Assembly: GCF_031755915.1 (NCBI RefSeq)
Contig: NC_083381.1
Coordinates: forward strand, 3,546,501-3,610,500
From: Ziziphus jujuba
Taxonomy: Eukaryota > Streptophyta > Magnoliopsida > Rosales > Rhamnaceae
Direction: 5' to 3'
DNA length: 64,000 nucleotides
Under the pieces are notes generated by a model. The model did not search any database, had not been told where the DNA came from, and worked only from the letters and a program-made list of their open reading frames with translations. Shown one piece after another: positions 47,669 through 58,770 of the stretch (position 1 is its first letter; each line of letters starts with the position of its first letter). Made by a program: the position numbers and the translations under genes.

Positions 47669-49195
47669 AACTCCTCCATACCCTCTTTCTTACACTTTTC
47701 AGTCACTACCAAAAGCCACCGTCTCTGTCAGTCATTATATTTAAGTCTTCTTATGTCCCAGGGTTCCTCTATCAACTAAAAGTTTATGTAAATCTCATTG
47801 TTCTCAACTCACGCAGTTTCTACTCATAAGAATTGTACAGTGATGTGAAGTGAATTTAAAGAAAAACTAGTGTAAAAACTGTTACTTCTTCATACACCAA
47901 TTTCAGTTCAATCCCAACATTTTTAGTACCTAAAAAAAAGGGTTCATCTTGGTAAAAAATTCATGTAAATTATAGATTATTTACTATTGAATTATGGCTT
48001 ATTGGTAAAGATTTTCATTCTCTTATTTTAACACCTAAATTTGACTAACATAGACGAGAAATGAAGAACATAACACAATTACAATGAACAGGGAATACGG
48101 GGACCATATCTACAATGTGGACCATAACTATAATGTTTACTAGTGTTGAATTGTATCGAAGAAAAAACAGAGAGCAAAACACAAAGCTAGGCAGCACATT
48201 ATTTCCAAAAATAACGTGTAGCTTCTTCAACCATCTCACATCTACCTACCAAGCACATATTTTATTTTGACAACTATTTCCATATCTGCAGTCAAGTACA
48301 AAATCATATGTAGTGACCAAAATCTACAAAGAAACTATTATCATCCACTAGACCAAACTTACATTTGTGCACATAATTACTTTTTAGGGAATGCAACAAC
48401 TGAATTTTTAGAAACAACAAAGTCATTTGTAAAGTCTTAATGTCTGGCATGCAAAAACAAAATTAAAATCACTACCCTTGAATGCCACAATTTGAAAATG
48501 AAACCATTAAATTTAGCCTAAGAAATATCAAACAACAATAAACTATAATGACAAAAATTGATTGTCTTACCTTTCAGATTTGTAGTAGTTTCAAATGGCT
48601 CTCTATTCAACAATTGTTCACGTAGACCACAAATCACAAATCGAAGCTCTAAATTGTGCAAGTTGAAGCCTTAATTTGTGCAGAACAATGTGTAGAATGG
48701 AAGCCCTAATTTTGCAAATCGAAGCCCTAAAAAGGAATTAAATGAAAAATGAAGAAGAAGAAGACAAAGAAGAAGAAGAAGAAGAATGCAAATGAAGAAG
48801 AAGAGTGCAAAAGATGAAGAAGAAATTAGAGATCGAAGAATGAGAAGAAGAAGAAGAAGAAGAAGAAGAAGAAGAAGAAGGAGAAGAAGGAAAATGAATG
48901 GATTGAACAAGAAGAATAGTACTCAATGGGGGTTTCAACTAGGAGATATGCGAACGGTTCGACGAGAAAGGTCTACTAAAAGACACTAGTGATAGATACC
49001 AAGGAGAGAGAGGACAGCCTTCGATGAGTTTCGGACAAAGCTAACCTGGGGGGGGACAAGTCAGTTTAATCCTCCTCTAGTGGGATTGTTTCACTGTAGA
49101 GGTCAATTTGTCCCCTTTTTAAATAATGCTACCAAACACCGGACTGGGACACAGTTTTGTCCTGACCTGTCCAATCTGGTGAAACAAATAGGCCC
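47669..49195. other. Right internal part of the PIF/Harbinger-like element, no gene seen
   Basis: AT-rich to about 48580, then a segment with repeated 'cgaagccctaa' and 'aatcgaagc' phrases (48620-48735) and GAA/AAG microsatellites (48750-48895). The last 70 bp hold 'ccaaacaccgg' and 'gacctgtcc', matching in inverted form the left end of the element. Confidence 0.45.
48843..48890. repeat. AAG/GAA microsatellite
   Basis: Roughly fifteen GAA triplets with two interruptions, preceded by shorter GAA runs at 48750-48800. Apparent Arg- and Ser-rich frames here are artefacts. Confidence 0.9.
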
Positions 49196-49198
49196 ATA

Positions 49199-49300
49199 GG
49201 GGAGATGCTGCTTGATTTTCCATTGGAGGCTCTGATAGAGTTTCCTTGGGATCATGACTTGTTTAGGATTCCAGTTAGAGATCTTGGATGGATCCTGATA
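49199..49300 (-). mobile_element. Long-LTR family, terminal part of the host LTR begun at 32721
   Basis: The sequence 'ggggagatgctgcttgattttcc' through 'cttggatggatcctgata' matches the last 100 bp of minus-type copies such as 35998-36102. It completes the LTR interrupted at 38926. The last bases are GATA instead of GACA. A 5-bp TSD with the flank before 32721 (TCATG) is not exact. Confidence 0.65.
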
Positions 49301-49997
49301 GTTATATGTCATGATAGAAAAGTGCCACATGTTGCCATAAATGAATAACAAAATATTAATAAAAAATATTTGATTTTCTCTCCCCCTCTCTTGTTCTTTT
49401 TCTTTTTCTTTTTCCTTTCTTTTTTCCCTCTCCCCCTCTCTCTCACGTGACCCTCTCTCCCCCTCTCCTAAAACAATTTCTTTCTCTTCCTTCTCCCTTT
49501 CTCCTTACAAGGTTTGGTGGGAATTGATAAATTTCTTATCACCCTCTTGTCACACGTGTAGCTGTCGGCGAAGCTCAGTTACCTGTGAGCTTGGTCTCCA
49601 AGTTTCACGGTCGGTCAGGGAAGTCAGCGACTATAGTTTTTGTCATTCCGACGATTTCGTCATTTTTTAGCTGGTCCAACCCCATTTCATACCCTATCCC
49701 CCTTATTTTGGATCCACTTATCTAAAAAAGGACTTCCACTCATCCAAATTCGAAACAGTTTGTGAGATACATGGAGGGGAGGTTTGACCGAAACTTTTCA
49801 ATCATTTTCAGACCACCCCTAATGAAATTGAGGCCAATGGAGGTTAGTAATGAATTCTTTATCTCTTTAGCTTTCCATGGTGTCTTGTTTGCGAATTATG
49901 GTGGTGTATTTAAAAAGATGCCATTTTTCAATAAATTATTATATTAAATGTGAAAAATTGAAAATTTGAGTTAGATTGTATATATACATGTTTATGG

Positions 49998-50031
<34 letters not shown>

Positions 50032-50038
50032 GTGAATG
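49998..50038. repeat. CA/TA microsatellite
   Basis: About twelve AC dinucleotides followed by a TA run. Confidence 0.95.
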
Positions 50039-50660
50039 TTGTAAATATATACATTTAGTATGTATATGTGTGTATGTATAAGCATGGGTGTACACTATTG
50101 ATATGTGTTATGTTGATATATATAAACATAAATATTGTGCTATTGGAATTTATAAAAAAATAAATGTGTTTAATATTTAAATAAAATTGTTTTAAATTTA
50201 TGATGTCAAATTTATGGTGAATTATAGAATTTATATTTTCGAAATTAAGGAAACTATAGTTTTAAATTGTTGTTAAAGTATTGTTAATTTTATTGTTGAG
50301 GTTATGATGCATAATAAGACGTATTCTTATGTATTTAATTTTATATGAAATTTTATGTGGTTTTAATTAAATTTTTTATATTAATTGATTTTAAAGGTTT
50401 GAGAAAATATTTGTATTAAATTACTGTGATTAAAAATATATTTATGCATTTAATTAGTTATTTATTCATGGACTTGGTTTTATGGTGGTAAAAATTGAAA
50501 TATTCACTTGCTTTTATGGTGGTAAAATTTGAAATATTCAAATTGATGGATTTATAATGATGGTCTAAAAAGAAATATAAAATCTTTCGGGTTTAAGAAA
50601 GATGTATTGTACCATATGGTATTTATTTGATTATGATTTTTTATTGGTTTTTATAATGCA

Positions 50661-51190
50661 CCATACAGCGCTGGTATTCTGTATTGTATTATTGATTACC
50701 ATATAAGTTTATAGGGTGTCCTGTGGGATGCCATGGACCTGAAGGTAGGCAGGTATAATGCATAGTGAGCATCGGTCATCCCCCTCCATGACCAGGATGA
50801 CTGTTGTTAACATTAGTGTCGTTGGGATGTCAAGGTGACCGTTACAGGTTCTCTCTTTAACTTCCATTTCAAAGTGGTATTTGGAACACTGGGTACCATT
50901 TGGCACTACTAGTACACATATACTGGTGTTCTGTATTATATCAGTGGTTAGCGCGCAAGTATTTAGGGTCATCTGTGGGATGCAATGGACCTAAGAGTTG
51001 GCAAGTATTTTACGAGGAGCATCAGTCACCCCCCTCCATGGTCAAGATGACTGTTGTTAGTATCGGCACCATTGGGATGCTAAGGTGACCGTTGTAGATT
51101 CCCTCTTTGACCTCCCGTTAGGTAGTGCACAGGACACCAAATACTGTCTGACACCACTAGTATATCGCATAGTGTATCAAGTATCTTTTT
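50661..51190. repeat. 252-bp tandem duplication of the LTR conserved block
   Basis: The motif 'ctggt.ttctgtatt' occurs at 50671 and again at 50923, and the following phrases (atgga/caatggacct, gagcat, ccccctccatg.tca.gatgactgttgtta) repeat in order. Other copies carry the block once, so this is a copy-specific tandem duplication. Confidence 0.85.
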
Positions 51191-51539
51191 CATATATGTA
51201 CAAGTATATAGTAATATAGATATACTATATTATATTTGTTTATACCACACCGTGCAGGAGGCAAAGATCAAAATTCAGTCCGTGAATAGTCTAGCCTCGT
51301 AACTATGTTACCTACGAGTCCAGAGGATTGGACGGCCATTATAGGCAACCAGGCCGAGCTATATTGGTATCAAGATACCGACGATAGTTGATATCATAGA
51401 TCGTGTAGCATGTTATATGGTACCGTACGCCTCCGATGTGAATGTACATATTTCATAGTATATTTATGAAGTTTAAAATCTTATTTTTCTTATATTACCT
51501 TATCTATTTAGATTTGATTTTCTAATATTACTTTTATTT

Positions 51540-51718
51540 GCCTTATTGTTATTGTTGTTATTAATATTATTTTTATTGTTATTAATATTGTTACTATTAT
51601 TGTTTTTATTATTATTTAATTATTTATCTATTATTATTATTATTATCATTGTCATTACTGTAATTGTTATTATTATTTATTATGATTATTTTTTTTGTTA
51701 TCTTCATTACTTATTAGT

Positions 51719-51751
<33 letters not shown>

Positions 51752-51811
51752 GTCACTATTTTTGTTATTGATATTTTGTGATTATTATTATTGTTATTAA
51801 TATTGTTGTTG

Positions 51812-51850
<39 letters not shown>

Positions 51851-52010
51851 GATAGAAGCCTTCGGGCAAGTGTGTAAGCTTTCGGACTAGGGCGGAAGCC
51901 TTCAGGCAAGTATATAAGCATTTGGATAAATGCGAAAGCCTCCGAGCAGGTATGGTAGCTCTCAGGCAAGTATTGTTATATGGTAGTCCCCGGGCAAGTT
52001 ATACCAATAC
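51540..52010. repeat. ATT microsatellite followed by 20-bp minisatellite
   Basis: Interrupted ATT/GTT triplets to 51855, then six or seven diverged units of the form AGCCTTCGGGCAAGTGTGTA, each about 20 bp. This is the inverse of 16390-16850. Confidence 0.8.
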
Positions 52011-52420
52011 TATTATTATCATTATTATTATTGTTATTATGATTGTTATTTTGATTACACTTCTTCCTACATTATGCGTTGGTATGTTTGTCTAACGTAT
52101 TGAAATATACGGTACCAAATGGGTGGTGTTGGTAGACTCGCAATAAACAAGTATTTGTATTTTATTAAGTTATTCCTGGTATCTATATATCTATATATTT
52201 TTTTTATGAAAGTTTTGAAAACTTGTGGAATTGTTGTAGTAAGGTGAGAGAAATAAAAGGGTATTCTATAGAAGTGTGTTTTCGTACAGGTAATTTTTTG
52301 GGTATGCTCTATCGTTAAGGGAGATACTGCCAGATTTTCCATAGGATGATTCAGTAGGGTTTTCCGTATGATCAAGACTTATCTAAGGTTTCGAAAAGGG
52401 ATCTTGGATGGGTCCTGACA

Positions 52421-53584
52421 TCTAGTGACATTTCATTATCAACTTGCTTTTATAGGTTGATGGATAAGTATGTAGGTGATTCGAATGATGCGTTATATGA
52501 GATTGCAAAGTACAAGTATCTTGTAGGTTTGGTACTTTCTAGTCCACTAGGATTCTCAATATTTTCTTCTGCTTTATTTTATAAATAGAGAAGTGTGGCT
52601 TTAGACAATTGAGTGGGTAAGTTGATGATGAGGCTTAAAATTTTACTTACGTCAAAGGTCCAAAGGTGCTTGACAATGGGTTTGTACAAAAGGTTCTCAT
52701 GTTGCATCGTAGATGTGGTTGGTTTCTTTTATTCATTTAGAAGTTAAATATATATATATATATATATATGAAGATATTTTTATTTTTGGTTTTCTTCTTT
52801 ATTCCTGAAGTGCATTTTTTATGAGATTTTATTCAAATCTTTCATGATCTTTTTCAGTTTAGGTGGAATTTCTATGTTTGTTTTTGCAATGAATGTATTC
52901 TTGTTGGTGTCTTTTTTTTTTTTTATTGGACCTGTTATAACTTTGTACACCCTTGTTGCACGTTTAATGAGATTTAATTAGAGAATTCTAGATTGTAGTT
53001 CAATAACTTAAGGTAACTTGCTACAAGAGGAAAACTCACACTCAATATCAAAAAGAATATTCTTGCAGGACAATCCACTGGTAACAGCTGCTTCTTTGGG
53101 TAATAACCAAAATTTGAATTCCTCCATCCCCAAATATCAAAAAACAAAATAGCAAAAAGAATATTAAACCTCCAAGTAATGCAAAAGAATCCTTTCAGTA
53201 TTCAAAATAAAATAGCGAAAAGATTAATAAACCTTTAAGCAATGGAACATAATCCTTTTTTGTACTCTTAGTTAGAATAACTCATACAAAAATCATGCCA
53301 ATCCTAAATACTCTTTAGACTTTATTATTAAATTTGTTTAATTTTACCTCTTAATCCATACACTATTTAAGCATATGAAATGAAATACAATATAAATTCT
53401 AAATTGCAAAATGAAAATTGAGCAGAAGAAAATGAGAAATGCCAAAAAGATGAGGAAGATTGATAGTACTAACAAATTCTTAATTTTTTTCATGAATGCC
53501 AACCCTAACATAAACATCATATATATAGGAGATGAGATTTTAAAAAAATATATATAAAAAAAAGAAAAAAAAAAGGGAAAAAGA
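52421..53584. other. Non-coding spacer, nothing recognised
   Basis: AT-rich, with a TA microsatellite at 52750-52768. The first 250 bp contain short frames without recognisable domains. No mobile element ends were identified. Confidence 0.35.
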
Positions 53585-54185
53585 AACTAAAAACCATATT
53601 GTATCTATTTGTGAACCACAAATGTAAAGGATAAATATGTAAAACTAACATTAATTAATTATAGAGCAAGCAAAATAAAATTATTTAAAAATCATATCAT
53701 ATCTATTTCGAACCACAAATATAGAAATCAAATTTGTAAAATCTAACATCAATTAATTGAAAAGGAAGCAAAAAAAATAATAAAAAGGTCTAAAAACCAT
53801 ATTGCATCAATTTGAAGGGTACAAATATGAAAAATAAGTATGTAAAATTAACATTAATTAATTAGAGAACAAGAGAAATAAAATTACCTAAGACCATATC
53901 ATATCCATTTAAAACTACATATATAGAGAGTAAATTTATAAAGTCAACATTAATTAATTGGACAGTAAACAAAAAATAGTAAAAAAGAACTAGAAACCAT
54001 ATTGCACGCAATTAAAAACCATAAATACGAAGGATAATTGTGTAAATCTAATACTAATTAATTGGAGAGTAAAAAAATAAAATTACATAAAAACCATATC
54101 ATATCCGTTCACAACAACAAATATAGAAAGCAAATATGTAAACTCAACACTAATTAATTGCAGTGCAAATAAAAAATAATAACAT
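53585..54185. repeat. Tandem array of about 100-bp units organised as dimers
   Basis: Six units start near 53588, 53686, 53792, 53890, 53992 and 54090, with spacing of 98-106 bp. Each has an 'aaaccatat' start, an 'acaaat..gaa' middle and a 'taattaatt' end. Units alternate between an 'accatattg' type (first, third, fifth) and an 'atcatatc' type (second, fourth, sixth), so the true repeat is a dimer of about 202 bp present three times. Copies are diverged. It resembles a short satellite or an expanded minisatellite; its relation to any satellite family is unknown. Confidence 0.75.
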
Positions 54186-55111
54186 CATATGCTTAGAAAA
54201 AGTAAAAATTAAAAAAATTACATAGGTGCCATCTAACCTTTTATTGGCACTTTTAGTATAGTTATATATATATATATATATTTATGCTTCATTAAACAAA
54301 TCCCATAAAAAAACAAAAAAAAAAGAATATGAAAGATAAAGAAAGAAGAATGACTTTTCCCAAATCTAAAAAACATTATTTCCAATTGACAACTATTTTT
54401 ATTTATTTATTTTAAGTAATTCTACTTAACATCATTTAGTATTAAGTTGCTGATTCCACTAATTATAATTTATAGAAAGGATTTGCAAATTACAAACCAA
54501 TTGATGGTGTTTATGCATGTATCATGGAACATTTCACACTTTTATGTTATCATTATACAAGTCAATAATGACACGAAATCGTTTATGAAATCCCTTATCA
54601 ACCAGGATGTTATTCGTGTGGGGAGTGCTAAATAATGATAAAGAAATGATCTAATACATCCATCGAGTCCAATTCACCTTCTTATGTTTAATCCCATTTT
54701 GCATGTGAGATGAGGTCTAAGGGTATTACAACTACCATGGTTAAGACTTAAAAGAGTATTGCAGTCTATGGTTAAGACACACGGGCACGCTCTTAACTGT
54801 TAATATTAAAAAAATATTTTTAAAAATCTTGTAGGAAAATGATAAAATAATAAATAATAATTCTGAAATGTAAAGGTTTTAGAGCACAATAATAATAATA
54901 ATAATAATAATGTCGCATAAGAATTGCTTCAACCAAAAACTAAAAATTTGTAGCTGATTACCAAATTGTAACTAGGGATTTCTTGGAATCAAATAACGTA
55001 TTTTAAGAGCTAACTTCTCAAAAACAGTTATAATGTCTTTCTATGTTGACATCGTTTACAATATGGAAAACAAAATTCGATATTTATTTTAATATATTAA
55101 TTTAAAAACAA
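54186..55111. other. AT-rich spacer, nothing recognised
   Basis: It includes a TA run (54262-54285) and an AAT microsatellite (54890-54910). A 62-residue frame at 54447-54635 matches nothing I know. Confidence 0.35.
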
Positions 55112-55524
55112 TGTATTCAATTTAAAATGAGTTATTTATAGATTTTAAAGGATTTGATGGATAATTATGGAATTTCATGGATTACATAAAGAGTTTATAA
55201 AAATCCAACGAAATTTTCAGAATTAATGCTAGATTTCATATTGATAATTCTTTATAATTTTACTATTCAAATCCTTTTAAATCCATTAAAATCGATCATT
55301 TTTCAAAAATCTTTTAAAATTAATGATTTTTGAATACTACTAGATTTTAAAAGAATTTTACAAAATCCTTATTGAATACACCTATATTTTAATAGACTTT
55401 TATAAAATGTATTAAAATTTGAATTAAATATCATTAGATTTGTATGAATTCTTTTAAAATTTAAATCGAATACCTTTAAACTTTTAAATACTTTTAAAAT
55501 TCTTCAAATTTGAAATTGAATACA
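55112..55524. mobile_element. MITE-like foldback element with TGTATTCAATTT ends
   Basis: TGTATTCAATTT at 55112-55123 faces AAATTGAATACA at 55513-55524. The interior contains further copies of 'ttgaata' and 'attcaat' and long complementary stretches around 'ttttaaaa', as in plant MITEs that begin GTGTATTCAATT. The right end extends with CCCCC, which the left end lacks. No TSD could be assigned. It lies 22 bp from the gypsy insertion. Confidence 0.55.
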
Positions 55525-55546
55525 CCCCCTATTTCAATGTAGCTTA

Positions 55547-56524
55547 TGATACGAACCCACCCGAGCTCGCACCACCGACAACTCACTAGGGTACTGATCC
55601 GATACGGATGAAGACTGGACCGATCACTAGGGCTCAAGCTAAGAGGTTTAAGGACAATCTTGCTGCCTTTATCTTGAGAGTAATTCATTCTCAAAAGGGC
55701 TTGTCCATACATCTGATCGGACACCCTTGTCTTGGACATGAGAGCCTTGCCTTGAACATCTGATCTCGGACTTCGGACATCGGATGTAACTTAGCTCGGA
55801 CAGACATCAGTTAGCTCAGCCAGACATAACTTAGCTCGGACAGGCATCAGTTAGCTCGACCAGACACAAGTTAGCTCGGACAGACATCAGTTAGCTCGGA
55901 TAGGCCATAAGTTAGCTCGGACATCAGGCGGACATAAGTTAGCTCGGTTGAAGACATAATTCAGCCTAGATGTCAAAGTCAACTCGTTACCTAATTTGCG
56001 ATTGACTTTATTTCTTTTTGGGTTTTTAGTTAATTATTTTCTAGACAAATAACTTTAGGAAGGTTTTTATTTTATTGTAAATTAATTAATTCCTAATTTA
56101 ATATAAAGGAATTAATTAATCAAACTTAGATTAGGAAATGAAGTATAGTTGTGGCCAACTAGGTTTCTTTATGTATGTGGCCGGTTTTTCCTAGGGTTTT
56201 TAGGGTTTATTTTGTTTCTTTCAAAGCCTATTTAAAGGCTTATTTTTCAATATGAATACAACTTTGATTTGATTAATAAAATATTTGTGAGATTAATTAT
56301 CTCTTTATTCTTTAAGAACACCTAAAACACCATTAGAGAATTGGTTGTTTTATCTTGACTTATCAATAGGTTTTCCATCCCCTATTGCGGCATTTACATT
56401 ATACCAAGGTTTCTAACCACAGGTTGGTTAGGGGTTGAGGTCCATTCCATTAGAACTTGAACTTAATTAACATCCGGGCTAATATAATACGGGTTTAGGA
56501 GCAGGTCATCCTAGGTTCGTATCA
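55547..56524 (+). repeat. 5' LTR of the gypsy element, with internal deletion
   Basis: It starts TGATACGAACC and ends GGTTCGTATCA, a perfect 11-bp terminal inverted repeat. Compared with the 3' LTR it lacks about 75 bp after 'cttgtccatac' (near 55709). It contains 20-bp tandem repeats at 55791-55960. Confidence 0.95.
55791..55960. repeat. 20-bp tandem repeats in the gypsy 5' LTR
   Basis: About eight units of the form ttagctcggacagacatcag, with variants, mostly in perfect 20-bp register. The same array is at 62701-62870 in the 3' LTR. Confidence 0.9.
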
Positions 56525-56526
56525 TT

Positions 56527-56539
56527 TGGTATCAGAGCC
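56527..56539 (+). promoter_or_regulatory. Primer-binding site of the gypsy element (Met-tRNA type)
   Basis: TGGTATCAGAGCC starts three bases after the 5' LTR end, complementary to initiator Met-tRNA. Confidence 0.93.
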
Positions 56540-57589
56540 GAATTTTGTTCAGGTTTGATCTATCGTTATTTGCTTTATTTGTTTTTGTGTTATTCTGCAA
56601 TTTTAGCATTAGGTTAAGGTTGCATCCATCCCCTACACGTTCTGCATCCTAAAAAATAAAATAAAAAAATTAAAAAATTTCATTCCTAGTTGAATTAGGA
56701 TTTCCTAGTTTTATCGTATTTTTGTTTCCTATTTTGTTGGTTGTTTTTCATCATTGTTCTTGTTAATTTTGGTTATTGTTGATTTTTCTTTGCTGGTTTA
56801 GTCTTAAATATTTGCATTCATCTATTCAAAAAAAGAAAAAAAGAAAAAGAAGTTTGCGGCAACATTGGAAAAAAAAAATTAAAAAAATTAAAAAAAAGAA
56901 AGAAGAAAGCCGAATATTAAAAAAATAAATAAATATATATATATCGGTTTGTTGAAAATTGGTGTTGAAGTTTGTTGCTGGAAATTTCTTGTAACTGCTG
57001 CTGTGTTGATTATTTATTCCATATTTGGAGTTTCTGGAGAGTTATTTTTGCTGCTGGATATTTGAGTTTGAGTGCTAAATTATTTGGATTAAAATTAGAT
57101 AAGGGAATTGATACAAAACTTGAATTACAAGAACAACAACCAACACTATTCTATATTTTTGTCCCTTTGATTCTTGTTTGTATTTGAAATTCTTTTTTTT
57201 GTAATTTTATTCTTGAACTCATAATCTACTACCATCTGGTGCAGTTTTCAAAAATTCCAACGTTTTCCCATTATTTTGTGTTTTCTTATCTAGAAAGCCG
57301 TAAAATTAGGATTTGTTGGATTCTTTCGGTATTGCCTACTTTTTGCTACTGTTTTATTGATAAGTTTAATTAAAACATACTAGTGATCTAATTGCTGTCT
57401 TGTGGGTGTTTTAATTAGAACTTTGAGATAATTCATTGAGTGGAAAAAGGCAAGAGTGTTGAGCTTAAAAGAGGGTAAAAAGCCGAAACAAGTGTGCAAA
57501 CACGAGTGTCGAGACCTCATTTGAGTGAAACATGTAAGGGAGTCAAATTGTAAGGTCCTATTTTATTTCTATTGCATTATTAAACTAAC
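56540..57589 (+). other. Gypsy 5' untranslated leader
   Basis: About 1 kb separates the primer-binding site and the gag start. It is T-rich, with an A-rich tract at 56820-56940. A 71-residue frame at 56972-57187 shows no known domain. Confidence 0.5.
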
Positions 57590-58770
57590 ATGATAGAATC
57601 AAGAATGAGGAAAGGAGAGCCACCCTTGAGGATCAATGAGGAGGAGACCGTAGCATTCCATGGCGATGCTCGAGCTACTGGGAGCGGAGACCAAGTGGAC
57701 ATGAGAGCTATTTTGGAGTCAATACAGCGGGTTAGTGCTCAAGTTGAGCATGTGAATCAAAGAGTGGGAAGACTAGACGCCTCACAAGGAATGCCAAACA
57801 CAAGAAACAGGCAAGACTTCCATGGAGGACGAGGCCGAGGACGAGGAGGTCACGAGAGACCGAGAGAGGAATTTGATGAGGAGCCATTCGGTGGAGACTT
57901 TGAAGAAGGTATGGATGAAACTTTTGCTGTTCAAGATAGAGCTGGCTGTGGAAGATGTAGGAGGGAAGATAAAGATGATGATTTAGGAAATATCAAGGTT
58001 AACATGCCACCTTTTATGGGTAAAAGTGATCCCGAAGCTTATTTGGAATGGGAAGAAAAAATGGAGATGATTTTTGACTGCCACAACTATTCGGAAGGTA
58101 AGAAGGTGAAGTTGGCAGGAATGGAGTTTGGACATTATGCACTCCAATGGTGGACCAATGAGCAAAATACCAAAAGGAGAGTTGGTGATGATTTAATCTC
58201 GACATGGCGTTAAATGAAAGGAGCCATGAGGAAACGGTTTGTGCCATCCCATTACCATAGGTTGCTGCATCAAAGGCTTCAATCTTTATCTCAAGGAAGT
58301 AGATCCGTGGAGGATTATTACAAAGAGATGGAGATGTTAATGATGAGGCTGAATATGGATGAGGATAGGGAGGCAAAAATGGCCAGATTCCTTGGAGGGT
58401 TAAACTGTGACATTGCCAACCAACTTGAGTTACAACAATACTTGGAATTGGAGGAGATGTTGCATGTAGCAATTAAGCTTGAGAACCAATTCAAGAGGAG
58501 GGGTGTTAGCACACAGTTTGGAGGAGTTTCTAGCAGTGGAAGGACAAGTTCAAGTGGCTGGAAAAACAATTCTACTTATGAAAGCAAGCTGAAGCCGAAG
58601 CTTGGTGAAGAAGCTACTAACCAGCCAAGAAAGGAACTTAAAGCCGAATCTGTCCAAACCATTAAAGGTGAGATAAAATCTGAACCTAAACTCAAAAGTC
58701 AAGAGAAATTATTTGTTTCAAGTGCTAAGGAAGAGGACATATAGCCAGCCAATGCCCGAATAGAAGAATA
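57590..58770 (+). pseudogene. Gypsy gag, capsid and zinc knuckle, broken
   Basis: It begins MIESRMRKGEPPLR, followed by a Gly/Arg-rich GGRGRGRGGHERPRE stretch and the retrotransposon gag domain (AYLEWEEKMEMIF, then GHYALQWWTNEQ). A stop at 58211-58213 interrupts it in frame, and the gag domain continues (MKGAMRKRFVPSHYHR, GSRSVEDYYKEME). A frameshift lies between about 58640 and 58715. In the new frame the zinc knuckle reads CFKC, a TAA at 58726-58728, then GRGHIASQC, so its CCHC cysteines and histidine are preserved around a stop. Confidence 0.93.

Larger units (their letters stand above)
38927..49195. mobile_element. PIF/Harbinger-like DNA element carrying a TRIM and a copia element
   Basis: The left end reads GGGGGCATTTGGTATGC (38927 on; the TRIM interrupts it at 38937). 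The right end, on the minus strand, reads GGGCCTATTTGTTTCACC. Without gaps these match at GGG, ATTTG and further bases, and both continue into GGACAGGTC about 20-30 bp inside. The flanks are TTA (38924-38926) and ATA (49196-49198). The outer LTR is continuous across the site with TTA preserved, so a 3-bp TTA TSD with one mutation is likely. TTA/TAA TSDs and GG[G/C]-starting TIRs are features of the PIF/Harbinger superfamily. Without the nested TRIM and copia it would be about 3.7 kb. No transposase or Myb-like frame is visible, so it would be non-autonomous. hAT is an alternative, but no 8-bp TSD fits. Confidence 0.5.
49301..52420 (-). mobile_element. Long-LTR family, minus-type copy truncated at its start
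   Basis: It begins about 400 bp inside a minus-type LTR (compare 25080-25400) and ends GGGTCCTGACA at 52420. It has the CT-rich tract (49380-49500), a doubled conserved block (50661-51190), an ATT microsatellite (51540-51855) and minisatellite (51854-52010), so it belongs to the 15981/24681 subfamily. A CA microsatellite (49998-50022) is local. No coding region. Confidence 0.75.

Noticed and set aside
48671..48989. Ser-rich and Arg-rich frames
   Set aside because: They are translations of a GAA/AAG microsatellite in two orientations.
32715..49313. GTCATG on both sides of the LTR that starts at 32721 considered as a TSD
   Set aside because: On the right it lies 7-8 bases beyond the apparent LTR end, so it is not in the position required for a TSD.
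55791..55960. Regular 20-bp repeats resembling a CRISPR array
   Set aside because: The units are contiguous with no unique spacers, occur in both LTRs of a retrotransposon, and the genome is eukaryotic.
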